From Fagopyrum homotropicum (Eukaryota > Streptophyta > Magnoliopsida > Caryophyllales > Polygonaceae): a DNA stretch of 64,000 nt. The translations under genes were made by a program, and so were the position numbers. Positions 43,053 through 54,158 of the stretch are shown here, in pieces. The notes under the pieces were generated by a model. That model did no database searches. It was not told where the DNA came from and saw only the letters and a list, made by a program, of their open reading frames with translations. Position 1 is the first letter of the stretch; every line of letters begins with the position of its first letter. The stretch covers positions 107,390,082 through 107,454,081 of the forward strand of contig BSWB01000007.1 of the NCBI GenBank assembly GCA_033239125.1, written 5' to 3'.

Positions 43053-43882
43053 GTGCGAGATTGGTCTAGCTACGGACCTTAAACAAAGCGCTTCTTGGGA
43101 GGCAACCCAAGATATTGCATTCTCGTTTTTGTTTTCGATTCATAGATTAGTTTAGAATAGACGTTTTCGCTTTGTTTTGCCTCGATTTCTTCCGGTATGT
43201 TCGTGTTTTTGGTTGTAGGAATGATGGAAAAGGAGAAAGGAGGGATAATGTCAAAGAAAAGCGACGAAATTTGGACTTTGAAGCTTTACAGAGGGTTCCA
43301 CGGTCTAAATCACGGTCGTCATAGCTACAGTGGCCGTAATTCTCAAAAGCCTGTGAAAAATCACCAAAACCACGGGTCCGTACATTTCCACGGCCGTGGA
43401 ATGCCCCGACAGACCGTGATTTTTGAAATTTTGCCTGCGAGTATAAAAGCCACACTTCATCACAAAAACACCACAATCCTTCCCCAATTCCACGACCTAG
43501 ATACCGAAAACACGAACCCTCTCCAAATTCTTCATTTTCTAATCGTTTTCAACGATTCTTCGTCCTAAACTGCAGCAAATCCAACCACGAACAAGATTCA
43601 AGCAACAAATCGAGTGGAAATCGATCAACAAACGCACATTTTGGATTTTTCAATCCGAAAAAGAGGTTAATTCTTTCTCTTCGATTCTCGCGGATTTGGT
43701 TCGTTTTTGCCATAGATTTTTAGAAAGAACTGACAAGGATTGGAAGGAATTAGATTAGGACTGCTTATTGTGGTGATATTTGGTGAATTTGCTGAGATTC
43801 ACGAAATTCTGTAACGAATCACGGTCTCTGGAGGTTCCACGGCCGTGGTTTCTATAGAACAGACCGTGATTTTTGGAGAAAA
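43053..43882 (+). other. C spacer between pol and ORF3
   Basis: A hairpin with arms CTTGGG/CCCAAG around AGGCAA lies at 43094-43111 after the pol stop. Family motif copies occur at 43295-43425 and, just upstream of ORF3, at 43820-43870 (TTCCACGGCCGTGG). No coding sequence is seen. Confidence 0.8.
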
Positions 43883-45451
43883 ATGGATTTCGTAAGGAGA
43901 GTTTCGGGAAGGATAAAGGAGAAGAAAGGGGACCAAAATAAGAAAAGAAAGGGCAACCCCTCCACATCTAGGGCACCACCACCCTCATCTCCCTCACCAC
44001 CATCCTCACCTTCACCTCCATCTTCACCACCTCACCCTAGCATCCCAACCATACATGATGACCACCTAGCTGCATTTGAGAAGATAGAGAAGAGGGCAGT
44101 GATTGGCCCTAGGTATTTGTTGTTGGAGGATCTACATCCTCTCAACATAGTTGACGATCTTACATGGCTCTTGGATAGAGCCGGATTGACCGTCTTCACG
44201 AACATTCGTGAAGATGCCTATGAGGAGATCACCCGAGAGGTTGTGACGTCTTTCGAGCACAGCCATGTTGATAGGACTGTCTCCTTCCGTCTCATGAATC
44301 GAGACTACTAGTTGAGTATAGTTGAGTTTGGAGCCATTTTCGGGTTCCATGAGACCTACAATGGTCGATTCCCTAGCGGTATCTACCCTAAGGATTTCTG
44401 GGAGGAGGTAGCCATGATCTACGCCGACGAGGACCGTTGGCAACCCGCTGATACCAAGGCTAGATTGATGTACCATCTAGCCTTGAAGATAGCTCACCGT
44501 GTTCTTTCGGAGTGTCTCTTTCCTAGGACGGAGACGCCCCAAAAGATCAAGACGGATGAGCTATTCCTGCTATACTGTATGCTCTACGGTCGCCGCGCAG
44601 ATTGTGCTACTCTTTTGGCGGCTACAATGAGTAAATTGAAGAACAAGAGGAAGGGGAACATTGGTTATGGAGGGATAGTGACCCACATAGCTAGGACATT
44701 CGGAGTGGATTTTTCTGGTTGCACCCGCATACCCGCCGTACCTCTAGGATTACATGCGTTCATGGTTAGGGGACTCATCTTCCCCACACATAGAGGTCCG
44801 CCTTATGCGGGCATTCCCTGGGAGAGTAGGACAGGCAGGGGTATTGAGTGGCTGCCGGAGTATTCCATTGTGGCGGGACGCCACAATTGGAAGGAGACGT
44901 TCGCTGCGATGCATGCGAATAGGCTAGGAGCTCCCCTTTACGTTCCACCGCCAGTTGTGGATGAGGAGGAGATGGGAGAGCAGTACGAGAGTGGTGGAGG
45001 AGCGGAGCAGGAGTTCGGCTCGTTTCCGGATCAGCCGGAAGCGGCCCCGGATGTACCTAGGCGCTCTCCACGCCCAGCTAGAGCTTCAGGCTCGTCATCT
45101 CGCCGCGCCAGCGTGAGTGAGAGGCCCACGTGGATGACTACACCTCCCACTTGGTACGATACACCCCCTCCTTGGTCCACGACGCAGCCAGCAGCACCAC
45201 CACCACCACCAGCACCAGCACCAGCCGATGCCCCCGCATGGTATGGTCACCCCCCGGGATGGTACGAGCAGATGCCGGATTGGGCTACCGGACTTTCAGA
45301 GAGAGTCGGAGCACTAGAGATCCGGGCGGATGCTAGAGACGGACGCTTAGACGACCTTGACCATATGATGAGGGACGTCTACCGCCAGCAGTTTGGGCGG
45401 TACTATGATCCGAGTTTCTCTCCATTCCCACCTCCACCGGCACCGCAGTGA
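43883..45451 (+). CDS. Element C ORF3 (Athila ORF-like), one TAG codon
   Basis: 523 codons from ATG 43883 to TGA 45449-45451 in one frame, with a single TAG at 44309-44311. This is the best preserved ORF3 in the window. Parts: basic head with RIKEKKGDQNKKRKG (nuclear-signal-like); Pro/Ser tract; globular core of about 300 residues (DFWEEVAMIYADEDRWQP, HRVLSECLFPRTETP, LLYCMLYGRRAD, GGIVTHIART, PLGLHAFMVRG, PYAGIPWESRTGRG); acidic patch; Arg/Ser patch; a Trp/Pro-rich stretch with six Trp; a short helix (LDDLDHMMRDVYRQQ); Pro-rich end. No signal peptide or membrane span, so not env-like. Likely the ATHILA ORF family; function unknown. Confidence 0.85.
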
Positions 45452-45536
45452 TTGATGACCGGACAGCTCGTTTTTAGACATTCCCGCCACCACTTGTGAG
45501 TTTCTTTTTCTTTTCTTTCTTTTGTTCTTTCTTGTG

Positions 45537-45574
45537 AACATTAGGGACAATGTTCGTCCTAAGTATGGGGTGGG
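45537..45574 (+). promoter_or_regulatory. Hairpin plus internal purine tract of C
   Basis: Arms AACATT and AATGTT around AGGGAC, six bases, AAGTATGGGGTGGG; starts 85 bases after the ORF3 stop. Confidence 0.8.
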
Positions 45575-46748
45575 ATGTACTAAATGTTTGTAATAACTCT
45601 ACTCTATATGTTGCTTCCATTACGAGACTATCATTGCATGTTCATTATATGTTACACGTTTCATTCTTGCATTGCATGAAAAGTGACTTGAAAAAACCAT
45701 AAAAATTGAAAAATTTTGAAAATTTTGTGCTTCTAATGAATTGAGATGATTTCCATGATAATCACTACTTGTGAATTGAGTTTGATGACAATTGCATGCT
45801 TAAAAGGATTGTAAATTGAAAAGAATTTGAATGAATGAATTTTACCTCTTTTGCAAGCTTTATAATGTGAAAACGTTACCTAAATCATGTTGAGAGATTG
45901 AAGTTGAAATCACATTATAAGTTCCTATACTTCTTGTTGAAATGATTAAGGCAATTCGATACTTTCTTTCTTCCTTCTTTGATCATCTAGCTCCTCATTG
46001 AAATATTAGCCTCCCTTACCTATCCGGGAATTTGGAGAAGTGAATGAAAAAAAGGCATGTTTGATGTGGGAGGGCCATGAGAGCAATTATTTGCAATCAA
46101 TCGAATAGAAAGAAATTATAAGTTTGGGGAAGTCAATCATGACGATGAGTAACTCGGCACCATTCACATAGCCGGGTGTTTGTGTCTTGCCAAAGTCGGA
46201 TTGAGCGATATTCCTAGCGGATTATGGTATGTGCGCTAAGGGTTTGAGGCATCTCTTGCAATTTTGAGAAACGCCAATCTCCTAGGCTTCGGTTTTTGTG
46301 CACCTCTATCCATAACTCCAGAAGTAAAGTCGAAAAAGAAGAGAGCAAAGCTCTAAGTGAAGTGTTGCGGAAACCGCAAAAGAAGAAGAAGGTAGTTGTC
46401 CACTTTCCCGGATTTATGCACCACTCTCCCTTAAAGTTTTCCCTTCCCTTCCATACTCTAGACCTTTTCTTTGAAAGTCCTTAAGATCAAAAGAATGTTA
46501 TATGGCTTGGTGATCTAAATTGAAGTTCTTATGATTGATTTTGATAATATTTGAAGGTTATAATGCTTGTTTGGAAGTTAAATTGATTCATGAGTTTTCT
46601 TTGCCTTTTACTCTCTAATCAAGTGTGTGAAAGTTTGAAAAACGATTGAAGCAAGGTTTGAGAATGATCTATTCTTTAGAAGTCACATTCATCCAAAAGA
46701 AGGTACACATATTTCATCCTAACTCTTGTTTAAAGCTTTTTGAAAGAC
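45575..46748 (+). other. C 3' untranslated region
   Basis: No coding region. The conserved block lies at 46121-46320 and is close to identical with B 20131-20321. Confidence 0.7.
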
Positions 46749-46787
46749 CTTGCTTAGGGACAAGCAAGTGTTAAGTATGGGGTTATT
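46749..46787 (+). promoter_or_regulatory. Terminal hairpin and polypurine tract of C
   Basis: Arms CTTGCTT and AAGCAAG around AGGGAC, then TGTT and AAGTATGGGGTTATT up to the LTR at 46788. Confidence 0.82.
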
Positions 46788-48466
46788 TGTTAGCATGAAA
46801 TATTGTGATATTTTAGGCACGTTTTCTAAACGTATTTGATTCATATTGATAGTCTTTGATTGAACTTTGTGCATATGAGAGCTAGTATTACCTATATTGT
46901 CGATATGGATGTCTACACTAGTTCTATGTTGATTATAGGTAATTTGGAGCTATTTCCGAACGGAATCGAGCAAAGGAGAGTTGAGTTGATATGTCCATAG
47001 ATCGAGGACACCTTTTGGAAGCAATTTGGAGTCTTAGATTGAGGAATGCACGAATGAAGGCAAGAACCACGTTCTCACCCTAAATTACGGCCGTGGATTT
47101 TGAGTCAGAATTCGATGTTCATTCCAGGAGATATTACGGCCGTGGAACTAACCGTAGTAGTTTCCACGCCCTAAATTACGGTCGTGAAAAGATTCCACGA
47201 CCGTGATTTTGGCGAATCTTTTCGCCATGTTTCGAAGCCACGATCTTTTGAAGATTGGGCCGGGCCGACATTTTGCCCTGCATTATAAAATAGACGGATG
47301 AGGCAAGATTCCGTCACCTCGCTTACGACCTTTCAACCCTCGCTTAGCGGCAAAACGCAAAAACCCTCATCTTGGAGGTAATTTGGAGATCTCATTGAAG
47401 ATCAAAGTTCGTATTGAAGAGTTGCTGTTTGTGATCTTCGTGTTTGTGGAAGATCGAAGTTCTTGGAGGATTTTGCAAGAAGATCTCTCTTCTTGTTTAG
47501 GTTTGATTCAGAATCGGATTGACATCCCGTTTCTCTTCTTTCCTAAAGATTGTGATTGCTTGGTCCGTTTTGAATCTTTGGATAAACACTTGTTCTTGAT
47601 TGTGATTCTGAGATTCACTTGAAGATTATTGATAGTTCTTGAAAGTTTTCATCTTTTATCTCTTAATTCTTGAATCAATATCAATATGACAGTTATTGGC
47701 TAAAAACCCTTAACAATTCTAAGGTGAAGGGTTGATAGTTGTGGCTTAGATGATGATAGATCGATCGTAAACAGATTAGACCCTGAGAGTTAGAGAATTA
47801 TCGCCGACAACCCTAAATCACGGGCTGTTCTTGAGTTCCACGACCGTGGAATCTCAAGATCCAACCGTAATTTCCCTAAGTCTACGAGCTTGCTTTTACC
47901 TTAATCTAAAGTTAAAGATTTGCTTTAGCTTAGCTTAGACTTGTCTTTTCTAGGTGGTAGTGAAGCCTCAACAACCTCTACCTCGATTGTGAGCCTCAAC
48001 AACCTCAATCGGATAAGTTAGTCTTGATCTTTAGATTATAAGTTTGGGTATTTGATACTAATCCTTGCCTTTAGAATCTTTCTATATTGAGCCTCAACAA
48101 CCTGTATAGGGAGTGTCTTTTAGGTGAATTACATAAGGTTTTTGGAACCTCAACCGTACGATTACCTTACATTAGTATACCCTTGCATATCTCGACTCTG
48201 TCTTTATATCATTAGTATATCTTGAATCAATTGCCACAGTTGGATACTTGGATCTTTAGGATTGTTGTTTTCCCAATATATTTGCAAAGCTTTACCTTTT
48301 TACTTGCTTGACAACTTTACAACTGAATTTGTTCCCCCCAAATCCCTGTGTTCGATACTCTGGAATACTTGCTAATCTACGCCGATCCGTACACTGCGGG
48401 TTCGCTTGCTTTTATTCTAGTTTTATAAATTTAAAACTTGATTGCACGCACGCTAAGTGGCGAACA
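46788..48466 (+). repeat. Element C 3' LTR
   Basis: 1,679 bp, TGTTAGCATG...GTGGCGAACA, followed by ATCTT. Motif clusters at 47065-47210 and 47815-47875; TATA box ATTATAAAATAG at about 47283-47293; three copies of GAGCCTCAACAACCT or near it between 47965 and 48105. Confidence 0.96.
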
Positions 48467-48471
48467 ATCTT

Positions 48472-49428
48472 CTCCAAAATTGCTTTAATTTCTCTATTCG
48501 AGATCTCGACCTGTCCACTAGTTTGAGGGTGATAAGGGGTTGCTACCTTGTGGGTCACCCCATACTTTGATAGAAGTGCCTTAAACTTCCGGTTGATGAA
48601 ATGCGTCCCTCCATCGCTGATGATGATACGTGGAGTTCCAAAACGTGGAAAGATAGTCCTGTTAAAGAACTTCACAACCACCTTAGTGTCATTAGTGGGA
48701 GAAGCAATGACTTCAACCCATCTAGAGACGTAATCAACTGCTAGAAGAATATAGAGGTTTCCTCCGGAGGATGGGAAAGGTCCCATGAAGTCTATCCCCC
48801 ATACATCAAAGATTTCCACCTCTTGAATGTTATTAAGTGGCATTTCGTTCCTCCTAGATAAGTTCCCTGTTCTTTGGCATGCATCACAAGAGACAACAAA
48901 CGATTGCCGTATGACGCTATTAACTTCATCTTCCGGAATGCATCTTCGAAGCATCCCATCGGGCCCGCGCTTGAATAACAGCGGTTCATCCCAGTAGTAA
49001 TGGCGTACGTCCTTGAAGAATTTCTTCCTTTGAGCGTACGTCAATCCGGGTTGTATTTCCTGGCAAACAAGATAATTAACAATATCAGCATACCAAGGTC
49101 CTTTATTATCAGAAAGTTGGTGGAGAGAATGTTCCACCAACTTAGGATGAATGTCAGAGAAGGGAGTAAGAAGTTTGTTATTTTCAGTAGTCTCAGTTGA
49201 CATCATCTCGCCTTCGACCTCGGTCGAGGCGCAGAGGCGTTGACCGAGATGTTCTTCAGTCGCCTCGCTTGGTCCAGAAAGTGCCTCGGTCGAGGTACTG
49301 TAACTGGAACCGAAACTGGAGATCTTCATCTCTTGGGTTAATTTCTCAGTTTTAGCTCTTGGATCTTCTTCCAGTGCCTTTAAGCTCTGTATATCTGCAT
49401 CACAAGAGGCATCTATACCTTCTTCCAT
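48472..49428 (-). pseudogene. pol: Element E linker-integrase frame without RT and RNase H
   Basis: A single open minus-strand frame from 49428 joins the Glu/Ser-rich pro-RT linker straight to the segment preceding integrase (PFSDIHPKL, WYADIVNYLVC) and on into integrase. RT and RNase H (about 550-600 residues in B and C) are absent without breaking this frame. The zinc-finger region is also shortened in frame: VIRQSFVVSCDACQRTGN lacks the His pair. The catalytic triad is intact: Asp codons 48790-48792 and 48613-48615, Glu codon 48505-48507, spacing 58 and 35. The frame is then cut by element C. It is one base out of phase with the upstream gag-protease frame. Confidence 0.9.
49210..49320 (-). 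repeat. CCTCGGTCGAGG motif cluster in the E pro-RT linker
   Basis: Copies such as CCTCGGTCGAGGC and CCTCGGTCGAGGTA plus halves, inside coding sequence, at the position where family I elements have CCACGGCCGTGG. A second coding group lies at 50245-50340 and a third at 51595-51700. Confidence 0.85.
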
Positions 49429-51956
49429 TAAACTAAACTAATAACTTTCTCAAGAGGATCGTTAATAAGGATAGAGCTCACCAACTCTCTTGATTCTTCT
49501 ACATCATAGATGTTGAAGATATCATCTCCTAGCTGCTCTCCCTTCATGGCCGCAAGTAATGCGAATTCCACTTCATCTCCGCCAATATTGAGTTTTAGCT
49601 TGGCGTTCTTACAATCCACATTGCAACCCGAAGTTGCTAGAAATGGCCTCCCGAGAATGATAAGAACAGGATAATCTGCGGGAATATCAAGCACAACAAA
49701 GTCTATAGGTAAATAGAAGTTACCTAACTTAACCGGAACGTCTTCCAAAATTCCCACGGGATGGGTAATGGAGCGGTCCGCCATGTATAATCGAATCTTC
49801 ACCGGCTTGGGCTCTCCAATTCCGATCTTAACACATAGCTCCAGCGGAATGATGCTCACGCTGGCCCCTAGATCACATAAGGCTTCACGAGTGACATCCC
49901 CAACTTGAATGGGAATGCAAAATGAGCTGGGGTATCTTAACTTGGGTGGCATCTTCTTCTTCATGATTTGAATGAGCTCCGAGGATTTAGATGTCATCCT
50001 TACTTCACCGAAGTCTTCCAGCTTCCTCTTCCTTGATAGGATCTCTTTCAAGAACTTCCCATAGGCAGGCATCCCTAGAATAGCATCAAGGAAAGGAATG
50101 TTAATGTGTAGTTTATTCATCAAGTCAAGGAACTTACCAAAGTGCTTGTCTAGATGTGCTCTGGCCCTTGACTGGGGGAATGGAAGTGGTGGTTTATATG
50201 CATGAGGTGGAATATAAACTTCAGTTTTCTCCTCCGCTTTCTGTGGCTCCACCTCGGTTGGCATCTCGGCCAAAGTGTTCTTCGACTGCACCTGGACCGA
50301 GGTGGTCTTCGTCTATACTAGCACCGACCGAGGCACTGGATCTGTAGTCTTCAGTCCACTCCTCGTCGTTATGGCCATAATCTGGCCCTTAGGGTTTCTT
50401 TCTGTTCTTGCTGGAAGCTTCCCTGGATCTCTTGGCGTTTCATTCGCCCTACCAGCAAGTTGTTGTTCAAAGGATTTTTGTGCCTTCGAAAATGAAGTCA
50501 TGAATGTCTCCATAGCACTAAGCTTGATCAAGATAGCCTCCAGCACCGCATCTTTCTTCTCCGGCTGGGATGAGCTTGATCCAAGCTCCTGGCTCTTTAA
50601 TGGAGTTGAAGGAGAAGAAGAGGAAGAGAGGAAAGGATTAGAGGAATCATTCGTATTAGAATTAGAGTAAGGGTTACCCGAATTTTGGTTGTTTGCCCTC
50701 CAATTATTGCTATTGGATCCTCTATTGTTATTGTAGTTGTTGTTCCAGGAACCGTTGTTGTTGTTACGGTATCCATTGTTGTTCCTTGATCCTTTATCTT
50801 CCTTCTTAGTTTGAGCAACTAAGAGTTCCTTCAATTGTTTCACGTCATTCTTCAAAGAGATGAGTTGATGAGTGTTTGATGGCTCCTCTTGAAAGTTGAC
50901 TCTTTTAACTCCATCTTCAGCTCCTTGGTGGGAATATTTCTCCATATGCAAAGCTTGTTTCTCTATGAACTCCCAAGCTTCGTCAATCGGCATGTCCATA
51001 AACGTGCCGGCGGATAGTAGTTCGAGGTTGAACTGGGTGCTTCCGTCCAGTCCTTTGAAGTATATCTCCAACAACTCTATCTTTGGAATCCCATGATGTG
51101 GGCAATCCAAAAGAATGTCTTTAAACCTCTCCCATGACTTGGACAAGCTCTCCTTGTCCTTCATAATGAATGCATTAATCTTCCCTCTCATTTCAGCGGT
51201 TTTAGAGGGGGGAAAGAATTTAGTCAAGAATTCCGTAGTCATCTCCTCCCAAGTACTGATTTTTCCTGGAGGAAGAGATTGATACCAAGTAAGAGCTCTA
51301 TCTTTTAAAGAAAAGTAAAAAGGTCTTAGATTGTAATTATTGTTTTCTATTCTTGAAGGTCTCAAGGTCTCCATCAAGATCTCATAGTTTTGCAGATGTT
51401 GATGCGGAGATTCCTTCTCTAGCCCTCCAAACTAGCATTGGCGAATCATGGAAAGAACTTGCGGTCGAATTTCGTAGTCATGGTCCGCCGGATCTCCTAG
51501 GTTAACTCCACGACGCCTCAGTTGTTGATTGGGGTCCATTCTTTGACCTAGGGTTTGCGGGATTCCTGCAAAAAGAGCGCCTCGGACTGGTATCCGAGGT
51601 GGAAGTACCTCGGCCGGGGCATCAGGTGCTGGGACCTGCCTCGGTCGAGGGTCTGGAACTGGATCCTGCATCGGTCGAGGATCTGGAACAGGGTCTTACC
51701 TCGGTCTAAGTAGATACTGGTCTCGTAAGGCAGCCATATCTGCTTCGATCGCTTCAGTCCTGGTGCGAGTTTCTTCTTTCTCCTGCCTCAGTTCTTCCCT
51801 ACTGAGGCGTAGCTGTTCTAACGCCTCCTTTAATTCGGCTTCAAGATCGCGATTGTCTTGGTCGGCCCTCTTCGCTTCTCTCAAGCGTCGTTTGTATGTC
51901 TTTTCTAGTCCGGGATCGTAAGGAACGATTTCCTTCCCAGCGCGGGTTCTTCGCAT
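49428..51956 (-). pseudogene. gag-pro: Element E gag and protease, decayed
   Basis: ATG at 51954-51956 (MRRTRAGKEIVPYDP). One minus frame with TAA at 51696-51698, TAG at 51432-51434 and TAG at 50313-50315, ending at 49428 after a one-base frameshift. Parts: Arg/Glu-rich coiled coil; a Pro/Arg segment encoded by CCTCGACCGAGG repeats (51595-51700); the block GQRMDPNQQLRRRG; gag core (FYFSLKDRALTWYQSLP, FLTKFFPPSKTAEMRG); an Asn/Gly/Arg/Trp-rich tract near 50680-50790 in place of a zinc knuckle; protease with DLGAS (Asp codon 49872-49874) and LDIPADYPVLIILGRPFL. Confidence 0.92.
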
Positions 51957-52061
51957 AAACCTAAGAAAAAGAACCTGCGAAAGTCACTCAAGTAGAGTGG
52001 TTAGTAGAAACGGGGGCAAGTGCCCCAAAAGCGTACCACAACCGGCTCGGTCTAGACCAAG

Positions 52062-52078
52062 TCCCCGGCAACGGCGCA
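52062..52078 (-). other. Primer-binding site of E, one mismatch
   Basis: Plus strand TCCCCGGCAACGGCGCA, the tRNA-Asp 3' sequence with the penultimate C of GCCA changed, seven bases from the LTR at 52086. Confidence 0.9.
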
Positions 52079-52085
52079 AAAAACT

Positions 52086-53862
52086 TGTTCGCTCCAAACG
52101 GTGTGTGCAAGATTTAAATTTATAACCCTAGATGTAAGCTTAAAACAAGGATGCGAACCCGCAGTGTACGGGTCAATCGTAGTAAAAAGCAAGGAATTCC
52201 AGGGGTCGATCACAGGGACTTAGTGAAACAAAGTCGGAATAGGTAAGCTTATGTAGTTACTAACCACAAAAGAGATTAAAACAATCAAGGATGATAATAA
52301 GTCAATTAAGGAAATATGCAATTCCAAGGATTAAAGCATCTAGTTGTGGTTCCAACTCAAGATCTAAAGATAAGCGGACAAAGCTGAGATTTTGCATAGG
52401 GAAGGTGTTACTAAAGTGTGAATAGATCACCGGGTAAGTCTCACTACTCACTAATCCCAAACTGTAATTCCTATTACCGGGTAAGTCTCAAGGAATCAAG
52501 GTAAAGAGCTATAACCTCAAACCAACACACCAACTAAGGGAATAGAATCAACCTTTACCGGGTAAGTCTCAGGCTAACTCACAAAGATGGGATGAAAGCA
52601 CACTCAAACCCCAATAAAGGATAAACCTTTATTACCTACACTTATGATCTTTGGCAAACAAACAAAGGAATCACCGGGTAAGTCTCATCCTAGGCTTGCA
52701 TTGAACCAGGAAAGGTATAATAAGTATAGGATTTGGCAAACTCTAACACTTAACTCTCAGTTTCGGATCAGATAAGTCACCTCGGTCAAAAGAATTTCAC
52801 CCAGGCCGAGATGTTCATCGACTGAGCGAGATGCCTTAGGGCTAAGGATAAAGACTCGAACTTTCAGGGTCCTACTGTGATTAAGATTATTCTATCATTG
52901 TTTTTCCCACAACCTTCAGCCAATCACCCTAGAATCACACAAAGAAATTAGCCACTCATCATCATGAAAGCAATAATCAAATATAAGGGAAGAAAGAGAA
53001 TAATTGAACAAGAAAACTTAAAGAAAAAGGCTTCAATAACTGAATCAATTATCAAATTAACAAGCGTTCCTTGGATTAAAATCCAACAAGACAAACAACA
53101 ACGAAGGGAATCTAAGAGAATCTTACAAAACCCTTCACAAAGCTATAAAAGCTATAAACTTCCTTCTTCAACCTTCAAAAAGGTTCTTCAAATCTCCCAA
53201 CCGGAATATGGCTGTAGCGGATCTTTGATGTATGCAGGCTCTGTGGTATAGCACGATGTTCACCTGTTAGCGGATGTTGGATTTGTGGAAAATCCAACCC
53301 TTTTTATAGGAAAATTACCCTCCAAAGATAAGATATCTTAGAAAGATCTCTTCCCATAAAAATAGGTAAAATATATGGGCTAACTTATCTTCTTCCTTCC
53401 AGGAATCCAGCCCAAAAATATAAGATCCTCTTTCCAAAGATAAAAGATCTCAGCCAAGAATAAAATATCCTTGCCGCGTCCAAGGTGTTCGCCTCGGTCG
53501 AGTCGGCTCCTCTAGATCACCTCGGTCGAGGTGACTCTGTAGTCAACCGAGGTGAATCACAACTGAATGTGAAATCTCTCAAATCTGGTCCAAAGTCAAT
53601 CTTTAATCCAATTCCATGATTCCTGGATTATTCCTTAAGCTCCTGAATGTAGCTCCAATGACTCCTTAGCTCCTTTTGCTCCATTTTAGTCCAAAATGTG
53701 CCATTTTACCTACGATTACAACGAAACTTGGTGTAGACCTCGATTCCCGAAAAGGTAGATGAAATGACAATATAATCACATAATATACATCCAAACATGC
53801 AGATTATTGAAGATAAAACATCTAAACAGGCCCCAAAATATAGACAATAATTCATGCTATCA
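52086..53862 (-). repeat. Element E 5' LTR
   Basis: 1,777 bp, equal in length to 33719-35495 and about 2.5% different by eye count. Motifs, four TTACCGGGTAAGTCTCA-type repeats and the TATA region (TATAAAAAGGG, minus strand, near 53300) are at the same places as in the 3' LTR. Confidence 0.96.
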
Positions 53863-53867
53863 ATCCC

Positions 53868-54158
53868 GTGATCCGTCCCGTCCGTAACAACCCACGACCA
53901 CAACATTAGCATCGAGGAAGAACATCTCCAGCAACATCACAATATCACATCTCGAATCATAAAGGTAAAATCATCTCCAACAATCCTAAACTCGCTCTAT
54001 AGCATGGAGGTAGAACCATCTCCAGCTATAACCGCAAATCGTGCTTGCACAACAAGATCTACTAAGATCACACTTGTTTTAGTTGTTTTTCCATCTCCAG
54101 CTATAACCATCTCCAGCTATATTCCTCCAGCTGAGACACATGAAAATGGGGTAAACAC
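53868..54158 (+). repeat. Rearranged end of F unit 1
   Basis: After the second ATCCC of E, the gag stub resumes for about 25 bases and passes into chromovirus 3' UTR sequence at CACGACCACAACATTAGC. The stretch is shorter than in the other units and contains a misplaced LTR fragment (CTTGTTTTAGTTGTTTTTCC near 54073) before the next LTR, so it was rearranged. Confidence 0.75.

Larger units (their letters stand above)
39634..48466 (+). mobile_element. Element C: family I retrotransposon with large 5' deletion
   Basis: Perfect target duplication ATCTT (39629-39633 and 48467-48471) inside the integrase of E. The 5' LTR keeps only its first 312 bp and is joined directly to the pro-RT linker, so the rest of the LTR, PBS, gag and protease are missing. 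Pol from RT onward, ORF3, 3' UTR and a complete 3' LTR remain. The 312 bp shared by the LTRs show 3 differences, consistent with C being the youngest insertion here. Total 8,833 bp. Confidence 0.96.
33719..53862 (-). mobile_element. Element E: family II Athila-like retrotransposon lacking RT and RNase H
   Basis: Both LTRs are 1,777 bp and the target duplication ATCCC is perfect (33714-33718 and 53863-53867). Without nested element C it is about 11.3 kb. Minus-strand order: LTR, PBS, gag, protease, linker, integrase, ORF3, purine tract, LTR. RT and RNase H are missing between linker and integrase. About 45 differences between the LTRs, counted by eye, make it older than C and probably older than B. 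It inserted in the gag stub of F unit 1. Confidence 0.97.

Noticed and set aside
48412..48471. C-terminal 20 residues of the E integrase frame beyond the TSD
   Set aside because: They read into the LTR of element C in antisense and are an artefact of the insertion.
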